Source of the DNA: Neoarius graeffei
Taxonomy: Eukaryota > Chordata > Actinopteri > Siluriformes > Ariidae
NCBI RefSeq assembly: GCF_027579695.1
Contig: NC_083583.1
Span: 5,012,542 to 5,076,541, forward strand
Length of the DNA stretch: 64,000 nucleotides
Direction of reading: 5' to 3'
This document shows, one piece after another, positions 35,146-47,369 of the stretch. A model generated the notes under the pieces. That model was not told where the DNA came from. It saw only the letters and a list, made by a program, of their open reading frames with translations, and ran no database searches. Numbering within the stretch: the stretch's first letter is position 1; every line of letters begins with the position of its first letter. A program made the position numbers and the translations under genes.

Positions 35146-36389
35146 TCACTCACACCAGGCCCTGGGATCATATCACTCCTATTCTCTACAACCTGCACTG
35201 GCTCCCAGTTAAATACCGCATCCAGTACAAAATTATCCTGCTTGTCTACAAATCCCTACATAACCTGGCCCCTCCCTAGTTATCAAATCTCCTAACTCCA
35301 TATCAGCTACCTCTATATCTTCGCTCCACAGATGTCCACCTATTAGCAGTCCCTTACTCTCGGCTCTGCTCTATGGGTGACAGGGCTTTCAGTGTTAACG
35401 GCCCTAAGCGGTGGAATGCCCGGCCACTAGCGTTGCGCCAATGCTCAACACTGTCCACTTTCAAAAACCAGCTAAAAACATCTCTTTAGCTTGGCCTTTT
35501 CTCTCTGATTTTTAATAACATTATTATTATTATTGATTTCTCATGATCTTATTATTGCTGTTATCCTATTGTTTTGCTTTTTATTGTTTGTTTTTACTGA
35601 TCAGTATCCTTGGGTATCTTGAAAGGTGCTTATAAATAAAATGTATTATTATTATTTCCTAACACCCATCATGAAATACTTAAGCTGGACACTGTCGCGG
35701 ACAAAAACGCCCTGAAGAGCAGCATTATGGCGCAGCTCGGGAAACTGCAAACGCTGTTTCATGATTACTTCCCTGAGAAATTGAGTGAAGATGAACAGTG
35801 GATGCGCGATCCCTTTGGAATCGACCTCGAAAGCATTGTGTTGCCATGTAATGAAGACAATCAGCTGATTGAGCTTTCATGCGACCAGACGCTGAAAAAG
35901 AAATTCGGAGAAGTCAGCCTCTCTCACTTCTGGTGCAGTGTCATGGCTGAGTATTCCTCCCTGGCTATCCATGCAATTCAAATCTTACTGCCCTTCACCA
36001 CTAGTTATCTCTGTGGAAATGGTTTCTCCACTCTGGTCCAGCTCAAGTCCAAGCAAAGAAACAGGTTGGACACTGAACATGACCTGTGTGTAGCTCTGTC
36101 TACCATAGCGCATACTTGCCAACCCTCCCAATTTCGGCGGGAGGCTCCCGATTTTAGCCTCCGTCTCCCGCCTCCCAATCGTATTTGTTAAAAACTGGAT
36201 AATCTCCTGGTTTTGGGAAATCCCTACCGCCAAGTTAAAAATACTCCCGATTCTGTCCAGTCAGAATCGTATGAGAAACACTGCTGACGTCAACTGATTT
36301 TTAACCAATCAACGAACAGAACGACAGTCACTTCCGTAATGTAGGATTCACCCAGGCTGTCCGACATTTTTTACAAGCAGTCGTTCATC

Positions 36390-36505
36390 ATGGCCACTAA
36401 ACCCAATACCACACGGCAAAAATATGAATGCGAATCCCAGGTTGCCTGGGAGAATGAATTTCCATGGATAAGCAAATGCTCGACCAGCCAGTTACACATT
36501 TTAAG
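36390..36505 (+). pseudogene. Transposon-borne first exon with splice donor
   Basis: MATKPNTTRQKYECESQVAW, ENEFPWISKCSTSQLHIL, then TTTTAAG/GTAAAG. The W..EFPWI pattern resembles the start of hAT/KIAA-type transposase proteins, where a Cys-rich finger usually follows. The remainder is deleted. Confidence 0.55.
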
Positions 36506-37217
36506 GTAAAGATACCTTAAATCAGAATATAATGGACATTTGAGTGTGAAATTAAACTAGTCTTCCATAGCATTTCAGAAACAAACTGTACAACTTCTAA
36601 AGTGTTTAGTGAAATTTTGCATTCGAGTGAATTTCTTTGTGGAGTATATTTTGACAGTATGGTCATATTTATAGTGCAATTTTTAAATTTTGTTTGAAAA
36701 CTTTCAGTTAAAGTTTGCAAATGAGCAAATTCCTTTGTTGCATTCCGAGAGGATTTTGATCGGATTTCTAGTGTTTTTTTTTTAAATTCTGTTGGAAAGT
36801 GTTTAGTGAGAGAGACGCATTTTAGTCGTACTAAGACAGTGCAGTATTTATTTAATTGAGTTGTTACTATTTTGGTCAAATCTTATTAAAATGTAATTTA
36901 TATATGATATTATAGTTCTCTGTATTTGTACGTGAGCTTACAGAAGGAAAACACATTTGATGCAATCCAATAATACTTTCATTCACTGTGAATATTTTAA
37001 GAAATGATAAACATTCTTCTAAAGCACCGCTTGTGTTATTTTCTGTGGGTCTCTGTATGGATACAATATACAGGCAGGAGATTTTTCAGCTCAAAATCGG
37101 ATTTAAGACTTCCCTTTCATTGTTATTACATTAAAATTCAAGACGAGTTTTATTTCAGATTTTTCACTCTGAGCTCTCTCATGCCTGATACATGAATCCC
37201 ATAACCTATAGTAACTG

Positions 37218-37754
37218 TCTCGTCTCGTCTTCTTCCGCTTTATCTGGGACCGGGTCGCGGAGGCAGCAGTCTGAGCAGGGAAGCCCAAACTTCCCTCTCC
37301 CCAGACACCTCGGCCAGCTCCTCGGGAAGAACACCGAGGCATTCCCAGGCCAGCCGAGAGACATAGTCCCTCCAGCGTGTCCTGGGTCTTCCCCGGGGCC
37401 TCCTCCCAGGAGGACATGCCTGGAACACCTCCCCAGGGAGGCGTCCAGGAGGCATCCGAAAAAGATGCCCGAGCCACCTCAGCTGATTCCTCTCGATGTG
37501 GAGGAGCAGCGGCTCTACTCCGAGCTCCTCCCGAGTGACTGTGCTTCTCACCCTATCTCTAAGGGAGCGCCCAGCCACCCTGCGAAGGAAACTCATTTCG
37601 GCCGCTTGTATCCGCGATCTTGTTCTTTCGGTCATTACCCAAAGCTCATGACCATAGGTGAGAGTCGGAACGTAGATTGACCGGTAAATTGAGAGCTTCG
37701 CCTTTTGGCTCAGCTCCTTCTTCACCACGACGGACCGGTAAAGCGACCGCATCA
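37218..37754 (-). mobile_element. LINE 3' fragment between 95-bp direct repeats
   Basis: On the minus strand: SLYRSVVVKKELSQKAKLSI, PTLTYGHELWVMTERTRSRI, RRVAGRSLRDRVRSTVTREE and RTRWRDYVSRLAWECLGVLP, the C-terminal end of a common fish LINE, followed by its GATAAAGCGGAAGAAGACGA tail. The 95-bp sequence at 37123-37217 is repeated at 37755-37849 with two differences seen. Confidence 0.85.
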
Positions 37755-38768
37755 TTATTACATTAAAATTCAAGATGAGTTTTATTTCAGATTTTTCACT
37801 CTGAGCTCTCTCATGCCTGATACATGAATCCCATAACCTACAGTAACTGATCAAACAATATCAACAATTCAAAAACTCTTTAACTGTATACATTTCAAAT
37901 GGTTTGTAATTAATTGGGATCCAGTGTTTTTACCGTTTCAACCGCGCATCATACCCTCGTCCAATTGAAAATGTCGTTCACCCACTTTTCTCCCCATGAG
38001 AATTTTGAAAAGTTGGCATGTATGATCGTGCCTGATTTTGAGTCTCTGATCAGATCTAAAAAGCATCCCCAGCTCTCTCATTAATGATCCTGAAACAGCC
38101 GAGGCCTAATTTGCTCATTGTGAAAACAGCCTGTTCTGGTCTTTGTAAAAGGAGGCAGGCCCACCTCATATTATTTGCAGTGTTCACATCCAGTTCATAC
38201 AGTGTTCAAACAAATCTAAACGGATGAAATGTTTGAGTATTTTACCAATGATTGAATATTTTAATACAAATGCCAATGTAATATCATATGTGCAGTAATA
38301 TTTTTGAGAAATTAAATAAGTTGTCTTGAATGTAAAAAAAGTGGGTCGCGACCTAATGCCCATAGGGAATTGTGGGTCCCAAGGCCAGACCAGTTAAGAA
38401 CCACTGATTTAATAAATAAAATACAAATACATAAAAACAAATAAATAAAAGCATTTCACAGTTTTATTTGTGGGATGTTTTTGATGCTTGAACAGTTCAC
38501 TAACTGTAAAATAAAATTAAAATGGATATATGCCAGATTAAAATTTTTGTATCGAAAATCAAAAATTTTAGATTTAAGAACCAAGAAATTGTTCGCATCA
38601 GCACTGGTACAATGTCACTATGATTATGCCTGCTCTTTTTGGTACTCAAGTTTGACAAAAAAAAAAAACTGCAGATATCTCAGAATAAATTGGTTCGTTT
38701 TACTCTAAATTTACAGTCAAGATCATCATTATTTACTGAACACTTCAAAATCTTAGTGCATACCACGG

Positions 38769-41580
38769 CAGGGTTTCCCATACATAGACCATTGTGTTGC
38801 GCAGCGCCACACAATGGATTCCTATCGCCACACAATCAGACTCGCGATTTTGAAAAAAAAAAAATTCCATTGCGTATCGCTCCGTTCATTCATAGTGCTC
38901 TTTCTTCTCGTTCACACGCGCACACAGAGAGAGAGAGAAACGGAGAGGCGTGTCCACAGGCCTGCTGTTGCGCATATACCCGGACTGCAAGTAGGCCTGT
39001 TAGGCTAATTAAAAAAAACGCAGCCTTCCCGATTCGCCTTCCGACCCCTTATTTTAAAAGGTAGCCTACGTCGTGCTCGTGATGAGCTTTATCATAGCCT
39101 TCTTGGCTTACATGAAACGGACATCCCTGAGTCAGGCTATAAACCAATTTTGATGCATACAGTAGCAGCTTGACGTGAGGAACCGGCCTTATTGCATTAT
39201 CCCGTTTATCCCGCTTCAGCATTCATGCAAGTTATTAATAATGGCTTGACATTCACAATAAATAAGGATTTCCCACTAGCCTAAATAAAATGTTATACTC
39301 GCGGGGATGCCTAGTTGATGCTATCTGAAGCATAAAATCTGAATATTTTAAGAAACATCTTTATTAGCTTTATTGGCGAAGTAGAATTGCGAGCGGGATT
39401 TCTCAGCTATGAATAGGGTAAGCACATAGAAATTCAGTATTCCTTTGTATATTTTTTTGATGTAATGGAAATTTTTAGTGCTTTGATCAGGGCTCGAAAT
39501 TAACTTTTTTTCTTTGTGTCCCCCAGTGGTCCCGAATTCTGTGTTGTATTGTCCCGAATGGAAGCAATAGTGTCCCCATTTTTTCCTCTCTGAAATAACC
39601 AGTGGTTAATATTATCATATGAAGTTACTATTATATTTGTAACTATGCGATTCTGAACCCTTTATATCATTTTTACAATAAGTCACAAGACACAAGCGAC
39701 ACATGTCCTATACATCATCTACTTCAAAATTACAGTTATTGCATTTTCAGTTTATTAAACTTTGGCGATCTCACTGTATGAATAGATACCTGTTTATTTA
39801 ACGGAGCCAACGAGCTCATTCAGAAAATGTTTCAACTCCCTACATCTGCAGTACTCTTTAGTTGAAAATAAGACCCCTTTTATGTTCATTTCATCTACTT
39901 ATACCTTGAATATCTGTTGGCACTTATAAGGCCAACTTATCATTTTCACCATTATCGTTATCCAATTTTATGAACTTTCCGTTATCCATTATCGTTATCC
40001 ATTTTTATGAACTTTCCGTTATCCATTTTTATGAACTTTCCGTTATCCATTTTTATGAACTTTCGCTGCCGGGTGCAAATGTTAGCAACATCAGCATAGT
40101 GGCAGGTCCGAGCCTAGTTGTGCTGCTGACTGACTAAACTTTCTGAACTAGAAAGACACCAAGAAAACTCACTTATTCTGTTGAACGGTATCTTCCGTCA
40201 ATATCATCCACATCATTCCTGTTGTATTTTATAACGTGTCTAACAGTGTTCATTAAGTTCATTCAGTTGCTAGCGTTGCCTGCAGACCAGGCGATGACAC
40301 TTTGGATCCTGAAGGTCCCGGAGACGTTATGTCTGGGCTTTCAGTTTCTTCCCCGCGGTCGGTCCGCTTCAACCACTTAAGCATTTTTGTTCTGGCAAGA
40401 GTCGGCGCAGCGTGTGCGGTAGCAATTCCATTCCAAGTCCATATAATGCGGACACCGGCCGAAGATTCTAGAACAGAATGCGCTGCTCTGTAGCCTACGG
40501 ATGCAGGTGCATCGAAAGCGTAGCTACTAATGTATTTTTCGCTGTTAACGTTTTAAAATTGACAAATTAGGTGAATGTCTACGTATGTGTTACGGCTTTG
40601 TAAATAATATTAATGTAGAACTTTTTTTCTAGATCTATTTTTTTCCATTGTCCCGGGATTGTCCCAGATATGATAATTTTGTGTCCCGATGACATTTTTT
40701 ATGGTCCCCGGGACGTCGGGACACCGTTAGTTTCGAGCGCTGGCTTTGATGATGAAGAAAATGTACTTTTTTATCCATAGATTAAAACAGACCTCAGGAA
40801 TAGGCTCCAAGGGGAACACCTGGCAGCCTGCTTACGAATCTTCATAAATGGTCCCGAACCCTTACGATAGGGCACTTGAGGGTTTTTTTTTTCAGGAAGC
40901 CACGCAGAATTAAATGTTCTGATAGGGCATGCAGGCTTTGCACCAATTAGGGTAATGCTTTTTCATTATTGTTAGTTGCCTTGGTGCTACCTTAAGTGGT
41001 TTCTTACATCTAATTATGATATTTTATTTTATTATTTTGTTGTTACATTATACTATTTATTTCATTTTAGTATTGGTTGAGGTAAGTGTTGAGTTCAATA
41101 TTTAAAATAAAAACCTCCAGCTTGTTTTTTGCAATTTATTCCTTGAATGTCAACTAAAGAATGATTGAAAGATTGCCACCAAAAAGGCAAAAAACTAAAC
41201 TTTAACTTCAATTTTGGTGAGTAATTTTCATAAATTTAAAAGACAGGTTTTCCACCAACATCAAGCCCAGCAAACTAATGGCCTGCCCTGTAATGTAAAG
41301 CTGGGTCGAGGAATGAAACCAGGCAAAGTTCTGGTAAAAATTGTTCTAGCTGTCTTCTCTTAAAGAACTTTAAAGAATTTAGATTGAACTGAAAAATCTC
41401 AAATGCTTCTTGTAGCTTTAAAATAGTCCCAGCAGGTGACTCTGAAGAAAAATACTGTGTGTTTGAACACCGCCCGCTGTAAACACTTTGCATACACCCC
41501 AATGACCGACTCCTCCACGCACGATTCCCTCATCAGCACAGTGGAGCACCACAAATTGCTACCTGGTCTGTGGGAAACAC
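38769..41580. mobile_element. hAT-like element with CAGGGTTTCCC ends
   Basis: Left CAGGGTTTCCCATACATAGA and right (reverse complement) GTGTTTCCCACAGACC. Flanking octamers TACCACGG and TACACAGG agree at 5 of 8. The interior is mostly non-coding and holds a clean nested hAT (39488-40742). Confidence 0.5.
39488..40742. mobile_element. Nested hAT element with 8-bp duplication
   Basis: Ends CAGGGCTCGAAATTAAC and (reverse complement) CAGCGCTCGAAACTAAC. GCTTTGAT flanks at 39480-39487 and 40743-40750. It contains a minisatellite of CCGTTATCCATTTTTATGAA-type units (39951-40066). No transposase is recognised. Confidence 0.88.
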
Positions 41581-41898
41581 TACACAGGTAAATTCAGCAG
41601 CAAGATCAATGTAATTCTCCTATTTTATATTAAACTTTGGTCAAATATCTGTCACATTTTGCATTTCGTGTAATTTTTTACCTTGCGCAATACCAGAAAA
41701 ATTCAGTTGAAATCAAGCCATTTGAGGCAAATTGGTCCGCCTCTGAAAAAACTCGGCATTTGGATTTCCCGGGAAATTTTCGTGATGCCGCGTGCGGGAC
41801 GCCTCCCTCTGAATCCTACGCCAGCGTTGGTTTGTTTGTGAGAAAACGACCTGGTGGTTTTCTGCAAATTTCTTCAACGTTATTGCGTAATTATTAAA

Positions 41899-42072
41899 AT
41901 GGTTAACAGATGTATCGTAGGAGGGTGTAGCAACACCAATCATGATGGGATTAGTACTCATTGTTTCCCAAAAGACCGGACAATGAGAGAGAAATGGGAG
42001 CGCTTGGTCTACACAGGCTGTGCACTGAAACCGTGCAAAGCTCTCGCAGCCTGCTGGCGCTTCCGCAGGTGA
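41899..42072 (+). pseudogene. THAP-type zinc finger fragment
   Basis: An ATG at 41899 gives MVNRCIVGGCSNTNHDGIST then HCFPKDRTMREKWERLVYTG. The C-x4-C opening, the H.FP block and the W match the first half of a THAP domain, as at the N-terminus of THAP9-like and other transposon proteins. The frame loses similarity after CALKPC and stops at 42072, so the C..H half is missing. Host element borders are not resolved. Confidence 0.6.
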
Positions 42073-43194
42073 CGTCACGAATCTGGCTCCAGACTCCCTT
42101 GGGATTTTTCCAGACGCGTTTTGTTATTTTATTTTTTTCTGCTGTAGACAGATGGCCTTGGGCAAAATTACCCTTCTGGATGAGTGTGTAAAGGGACAGG
42201 CTTTCATACAAAAAAAAAAAAAAATGAAATTGGTCCAGAATACGCACTTTAGGGTGGCTCCCTATCCGATATAGAGTAGAGCAATTAAAACTAAATCCTA
42301 TGTACCGAGTGCTTGATGGGATGTGTCCTAAGTACCTTTCCATCTCAAGAAGACAATTCTCATAATTCTAGTCTACATTCGCTTGTCATTCCTCATTTTG
42401 GTAAGTTTTAATTTTGAATCACTGGTGCTCGGTTATGGAATCGTCTTGCTTCTACTTTACTCAATCCTTGTTAAATTTTACAAAAAAAATGAAGTCTGAT
42501 ATGAATAATGTTATGACTTCTACTGAGGATAATGATTTTAATATTTTTTAATTAATTTTTGAATATGTTTATTAGTATTAGGTTTATATCGCTCTTTTAT
42601 GTCACATCTTGTATTATGGGGACCACAATGGAAATAAGTTTTTAACTTTTTGTGTTATCCTCAGCAATATCTACAGTATTATGTATTTTATGTATTTTTT
42701 TATACTTGTGTTCATTTTTGGATCAGTTATGTATACGTTTATCATTTTTATGTACTGTATTACTGCCAAATAAATCAAATCAAGTTAAAAAAAAAAATAA
42801 AAAATAATTTAGTTTATTATTTTTATATTTTAAGCTTAAATCATTTTATGGCTCTTGTTATACAGATATCACTTCCAGTAAGATAATTCCAAGATCATTC
42901 ATAAGTTATTTTGTACAAATTTTATTAAATTGAATTTCATTTAAATTCCTTTTAGATTTCATCCTTTATATTGATGATCATAGCTTGTGTCTTAGCTAAC
43001 TAGCATGATGCTAACTACAGATTACAGTCCAGCCAGATGTGTGTTGATTATTAAAGTGGCCTTGCGGGTTATTTTTTGGTAACTAGTTCGCGGTTTAACC
43101 CTCGAATATAACCCAATAACCGAACTACTAACATTATTCATATTCTCCGTGTGATAAACTAGTTAGCTACAACAAACTTAGCTTAGCCTACCTC

Positions 43195-43465
43195 AGCTTC
43201 GTCTCGTCACCGCGGCTTTAAGAACTTTGTAGAGAAATTAATTCATAATATTTTACTGAAATTAGACAGAAACCGAACGTATAAACTGTTCAGTTTATAT
43301 ATTTATCATATCAGTGGTAAATATTCCGTGGAAAATGAACAGCTTGAAAATAAGGAAGAGGGAAATCCAGTTTTTCCGAGTGTACCGCCTCCTGCTGTAC
43401 AGGCGACACCGTATTAGCAACTGATGCTAGAGAGGACAATACGTCAACCCGTCCGCCATGTTGGA
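43195..43465 (-). promoter_or_regulatory. Candidate ext2 promoter / non-coding exon 1
   Basis: On the minus strand this non-repeat stretch begins with CCAACATGGCGGAC (43464-43451), which resembles the YY1 initiator-region motif. About 260 bases further on it reaches CGAAGCTGAG/GTAGGC, a good splice donor ending near 43195. Exon 2 of ext2 begins with an acceptor at 32665, so a non-coding exon 1 must lie upstream. A hAT element sits immediately upstream (43513-44428). The link to ext2 is inference; the stretch could also be unrelated. Confidence 0.3.
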
Positions 43466-43512
43466 GAGGGAATGATTTGCTAAATCACAGCGGGTCTGTG
43501 AAGAGATGTGTG

Positions 43513-44428
43513 CAGGGCCGGCTCGAGGTCTTTGGCTGCCCTAGGCGAGATTGAGTTTTGCCCCCCCAGAAAAAAAACCCTCTAATAACATCTAAATAAC
43601 ACTTTAATCTAATCACTCTATTCTATTACTATTAAACAATGTACGGTGCATGGACAATAAACAAGAAGTCATTTTTATCTTTTTCATTATTGTTATTATT
43701 GTTATCATTATTCACATAAAGTGTCACAAAGTAAAATGACCACACAAATTCAATACATATCTCCATATAATGGGCAAAAACTCTTCCGCACCCTGTTCAA
43801 AGTGTAGTGCATGGACAATAAACAAGAAATTATTTTTAGTTTCTTTTTTGCTATTAAAAGTTAAGTCATCTCTGAAGAATTAACAAATTAAATGAATAAA
43901 AAATTCTACTATTCTAAATTGTGCAAACTTAAGCACCCTGTTAGGACATCAATGGGCTGTATTTTCAAACAAAAGTGCTATTATGGGTACTTTGTTATTG
44001 AAGTAACATTACAATGGGACTCGTCTGGTCTTCCTAATGGCAAATTCTTTGATAATATCATCAAATGATATTTCTCTTGAGATCTCTTGGTTGACGCTCA
44101 TCAGAGCAAGCCCATTCAGACGTTCTTGACTCATTGTTGACCTTAAGTATGTCTTCAGCAGTTTTAATTTTGAAACGCTTCTTTCAGCAGAAGCTACTGT
44201 CACAGGTAGTGTAACAGCAGAGGAAAGGAGCGCGTATTTCTACATCCCCAGCCGCATCAGAGGTGTTGTAAAAAAGGTTTTCAACCTTTCATGAGCCAGG
44301 GCGCACTTTTTTCAATGAAAAAATCTCAAGGCACATCACCAATAGAAAATGTTGACAGGGTTTTGGTCGCCCTTGGCGCCCCTGAGCACACTTTGCACTC
44401 TAGGCAATTGCCTAGGTCGCCGGCGCTG
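43513..44428 (-). mobile_element. hAT (ZMYM1-like) deletion derivative, 8-bp duplication
   Basis: Ends CAGGGCCGGC and (reverse complement) CAGCGCCGGC. GATGTGTG flanks at 43505-43512 and 44429-44436. The minus-strand frame 44203-44009 (MTVASAERSVSKLKLLKTYL then RSTMSQERLNGLALMSVNQE) is the hAT C-terminal dimerisation motif. The rest of the transposase is deleted. Confidence 0.92.
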
Positions 44429-44439
44429 GATGTGTGACT

Positions 44440-45160
44440 AGCTTGGTATAAAAATTAGCTGTACCTCGCTTTGTTTTTCACAAAATGCGCTGTTACAAAC
44501 CTTGTAAATTTTCTGCTTGTTGTAAATATCAATAAAAGGATTGTGACACTGAGATTTTCCCGAGTCGAAAACCGAGACACTTTGTGTGTGACCGTGATAC
44601 TTGTGCACGCACACGCGTTTTGATGTAAACCTGCGCCGGCTCAAACCGGCTCAGACAGGTGCTTTTATCATTTTATAGAAGCTCACTTTTATCAACATTT
44701 CAGAGAATAATCAAGTATTTTCTTGTTCTCTACATGTACTTCTATCACAATTCAGTTAAAGTAAGAAAATCAGACAACAGATGTGATGATAGGGAATAGG
44801 CCAATAGCCTAAATTTCAACTGATTTATTTCACCTTTGTGAAAACGCCAAGGAAATGCATTGCTTGCATATTAACATCAACATTTTATGCGATGAACTTT
44901 TTTTTTAAACAATAGCAATGTAACAGGAATGAGCGCATGAGCCTAATAGTTGTCACTTCTGAACCTTTACCCAAAATGCCTCTGTTTAATCTTAACCAGT
45001 GTCGGCTATTAACTATTTTGAAAACGTGAACCCTGAGTTGACAACAGCATCAAACAAGTCAAGACAATCTGTGATACAGATTAAAGACAGATGAAACAGA
45101 CGAAAGACGACAAAAAATGTTTCAGAAACACAGCCACCCACCCCACCCTAAAGAAGATGC
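44440..45160. other. No gene seen
   Basis: AT-rich sequence between two hAT remnants; nothing recognised. Confidence 0.5.
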
Positions 45161-45164
45161 CATT

Positions 45165-45775
45165 TTATTGCATATATTTACATGATGAGTGAATTTGCTC
45201 CAGTAGCGCTTTATTGCCCGAGAGCCTGCTGTGAAACTGCAAGCAAGTATTGTCGAAATTAGCCCGGGTAATGAGCAAGGCTTCGAGAGTAGGCACGGTC
45301 ATGTGATTCCTCTCGTCAGTCCAGGTGTTGCTCATGAGTGAAAATATTCGCTCAGCTGGAGCATTGGTGCCAGGTAGGCACATGGCAAACTGCCAAAGCT
45401 GGCTGACATTGCTGTAAGGAATCTCCCTACTCTTGAAGTGCGCGAACATCTCCGCCCAGTGCTCATCCGTTCGGCATTGTCGCATAGTAGTTGACAGCCG
45501 CTAGCGAAAAAAACTGTTATGACGCGGCCTCTATATTGCAACACTGTACAAATAGATACGTTGTAAGGTTGACTGTGCACACACGCACATTGATGCTGAA
45601 TTGCTAGAAGCTTTATTGACTTCTCGTTGGCTATATATGATCGCTGTAACCGGGACAGTTTGTTAGTGTTTGGTGTAAACCGGGATATTTCAGCGTCCCG
45701 ATGGACCTTTGTCGGGACTGGGGACACGCAACTCAAAATCGGGACTGTCCCAGTCAAACCGGGACGTCTGGTCAC
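45165..45775 (-). mobile_element. hAT transposase C-terminus with terminal repeat
   Basis: The minus-strand frame (45485-45165) reads FAMCLPGTNAPAERIFSLMS, NTWTDERNHMTVPTLEALLI and TRANFDNTC, a hAT dimerisation domain of the ZNF862-like kind. AAACCGGGACGTCTGGTCAC at its plus-strand right side resembles a hAT terminal repeat. The left part is missing or unrecognised. Confidence 0.65.
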
Positions 45776-45840
45776 ATTATTGTATAGGCTAAATGTACAA
45801 CTGTACAGAAACAATCATAAACCTATTTGAATTGGGTATA

Positions 45841-47369
45841 CACTGTGTGCACAATTATTAGGCAAGTTGTATTCCTGATGATTAATTTTATCGTTGAACA
45901 AATACAGTGCTCTGTCAATCCAAATTGTTAATAAACCTAAAACCAGAATGATTAACAAAGGAAAGGGGAGTTTAGGCCTTCTCAGGGGAATATATAAGTG
46001 TGCAGAATTATTAGGCAACATTTAGTGTGCAGAATTATTAGGCAACTAAATGAAAAGCTTAAAGTTTCCCATCTCACTTGTTTATTTTAATTTTCAGTGT
46101 AACAAATAAACAACTCAGAATTAACAAATAAACACTTCTAGCATTTCAAAAATATTCAGTGACCAATATAGCCACCCTTCTTTTCAATAACTGCCATGAG
46201 CCTTCCATCCAGTCTGTTAGTTTTTTGATTTGTTGACGATCAACTTTTTGTGCAGGAGCAACCACGGCCTCCCAAATGCTATTCAGAGTGGTGTATTGTC
46301 TTCCCTCGCTGTAAATCTCATGCTGAAGAAGGGGCCACAAATACTCAATAGGGTTTAAGTCAGGTGAGGAAGGGGGCCATGTCATTACTTTGTCATCTTT
46401 AAGGCCTTTGCGGGCTCGCCAAGCAGTGGAGTACTAGGGTGCATGTGATAGTGCATTGTTCTGCATAACAATCATGGCCTTCTTGAATGATGCAGACTTC
46501 TTCCCATACCACTGCTTGAAGAATGTATCTTTTAGAAACTGGCAGTAGGTTTGGAAGTTGATGTTAAGTCCATCTTCAACCTGAAATGGTCAAACTAGCT
46601 CATCCTTAATAATAGCAGCCCATGCCATTACCCCTCCACCACCTTGCTGGTGTCTGAGTCAAAGTGCCCTGTGTCCATTAGTTATCCAGCTATGGGCCCA
46701 TCCATCTGGTCTATCCAGAGTCACTCTCATTTCATCCGTCCATAAAACCTTTGGAAAATCTGTCTTCAGATATTTCTTGGCCCAATCTTGACATTTCAAC
46801 TTGTGAGTCTTGTTTAGTGGTGGTCGTGTTTCAGCCTTCCTTACCTTGGCCATGTCTCTGAGCACCGAACACCTTGTCCTTCTGGACACTCCAGGTCGGT
46901 TGCAGTTCTAGAATATTGTGGCACTGGAGGATAATGGGTTCCTGGTACTTCTCAAGTCTTTTGCGGTTAATTTGTGTCTTTTCTTCTCCACACATTTTTT
47001 GCGACCCTGTTGACTATTTGCAACAAAACGTTTGATTGTTCTGTGCTCACATTTCTATAGCTTAGCTATTTCAAGAGTGCTGCATCCCTCTGATAGGCAT
47101 TTTACAATTTTAGTCTTTTCAGTGTCTGTTAAATCTCTTTTTTGGCCCATTTTGCCTGAGATAAAGAAGCTGCCTAATAATTATGCACACCTTAATATAG
47201 AGTATTAATGACTTTAGGTCACACCCTCCCTCATTACACAAATAAATACCACCTGAGAATGCTTAAATCCAATTAGCATTCAAGTGTATCTAGCTTGCGG
47301 TTGGAAAACATGCATAGAAATAATGGTAGGGTCAGAGTCCTCACTTGCCTAATAATTGTGCACACAGTG
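45841..47369 (-). mobile_element. Tc1/mariner transposon, both ends intact, dead transposase
   Basis: Perfect terminal repeats (CACTGTGTGCACAATTATTA then GGCAAGT, and its inverse) inside TA duplications at 45839-45840 and 47370-47371. Related GTGTGCAGAATTATTAGGCA copies lie inside the left end and one inside the right, an IR/DR arrangement. The transposase on the minus strand starts at 47150 (MGQKRDLTDTEKTKIVKCLS) and shows KVLWTDEMRVTLDRPDGWAH and PPSSPDLNPIEYLW. The middle catalytic block reads MQNNALSHAP, so its Asp is gone, and several stops and frameshifts are present. Confidence 0.95.

Larger units (their letters stand above)
33955..35657 (+). mobile_element. LINE 3' fragment, split by an inserted element
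   Basis: Before the insertion it reads ETLIHAFITSRLDYCNALLD then GIPAKRLNRLQYVQNSAARV, typical of vertebrate L2/Jockey-group LINE ORF2. After it the 3' coding part resumes (GGAATGCCCGGCCACTAGCG is the RWNARPL block) and ends with an (ATT)n tail at 35645-35657. Several stops are present. Confidence 0.75.
36111..38024. mobile_element. Transposon inserted in the hAT gene, keeps first exon
   Basis: Ends CATACTTGCCAACCCTCCC and (reverse complement) CATACATGCCAAC. It carries the exon at 36390-36505 and a LINE fragment flanked by 95-bp repeats (37123-37849). The superfamily is not settled. Confidence 0.6.
35660..38406 (+). mobile_element. hAT (ZBED5/FAM200-like) transposase 3' part, split
   Basis: The frame from 35727 gives MAQLGKLQTLFHDYFPEKLS, EDEQWMRDPFGIDLESIVLP and TTSYLCGNGFSTLVQLKSKQ, the C-terminal dimerisation region of ZBED5-type hAT proteins. 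It is interrupted after ALSTIA at 36110 and resumes after 38024 with IVPDFESLIRSKKHPQLSH and a stop. The 3' end is CCAGTTAAGAACCACTG at 38390-38406. The 5' part is missing. Confidence 0.8.
38475..42790 (+). mobile_element. LINE fragment split by a large nested insertion
   Basis: The left piece (38475-38760) reads KLKFLYRKSKILDLRTKKLF then ASALVQCHYDYACSFWYSSL. The right piece (42225-42790) reads WLPIRYRVEQLKLNPMYRVL then DGMCPKYLSISRRQF, and its 3' UTR has GGGGACCACAATGGAAATAA. The pieces are consecutive parts of one LINE-type protein, separated by about 3.5 kb of other elements. Confidence 0.65.

Noticed and set aside
37192..37680. 162-codon plus-strand open frame
   Set aside because: It is the antisense shadow of the LINE protein fragment on the minus strand.
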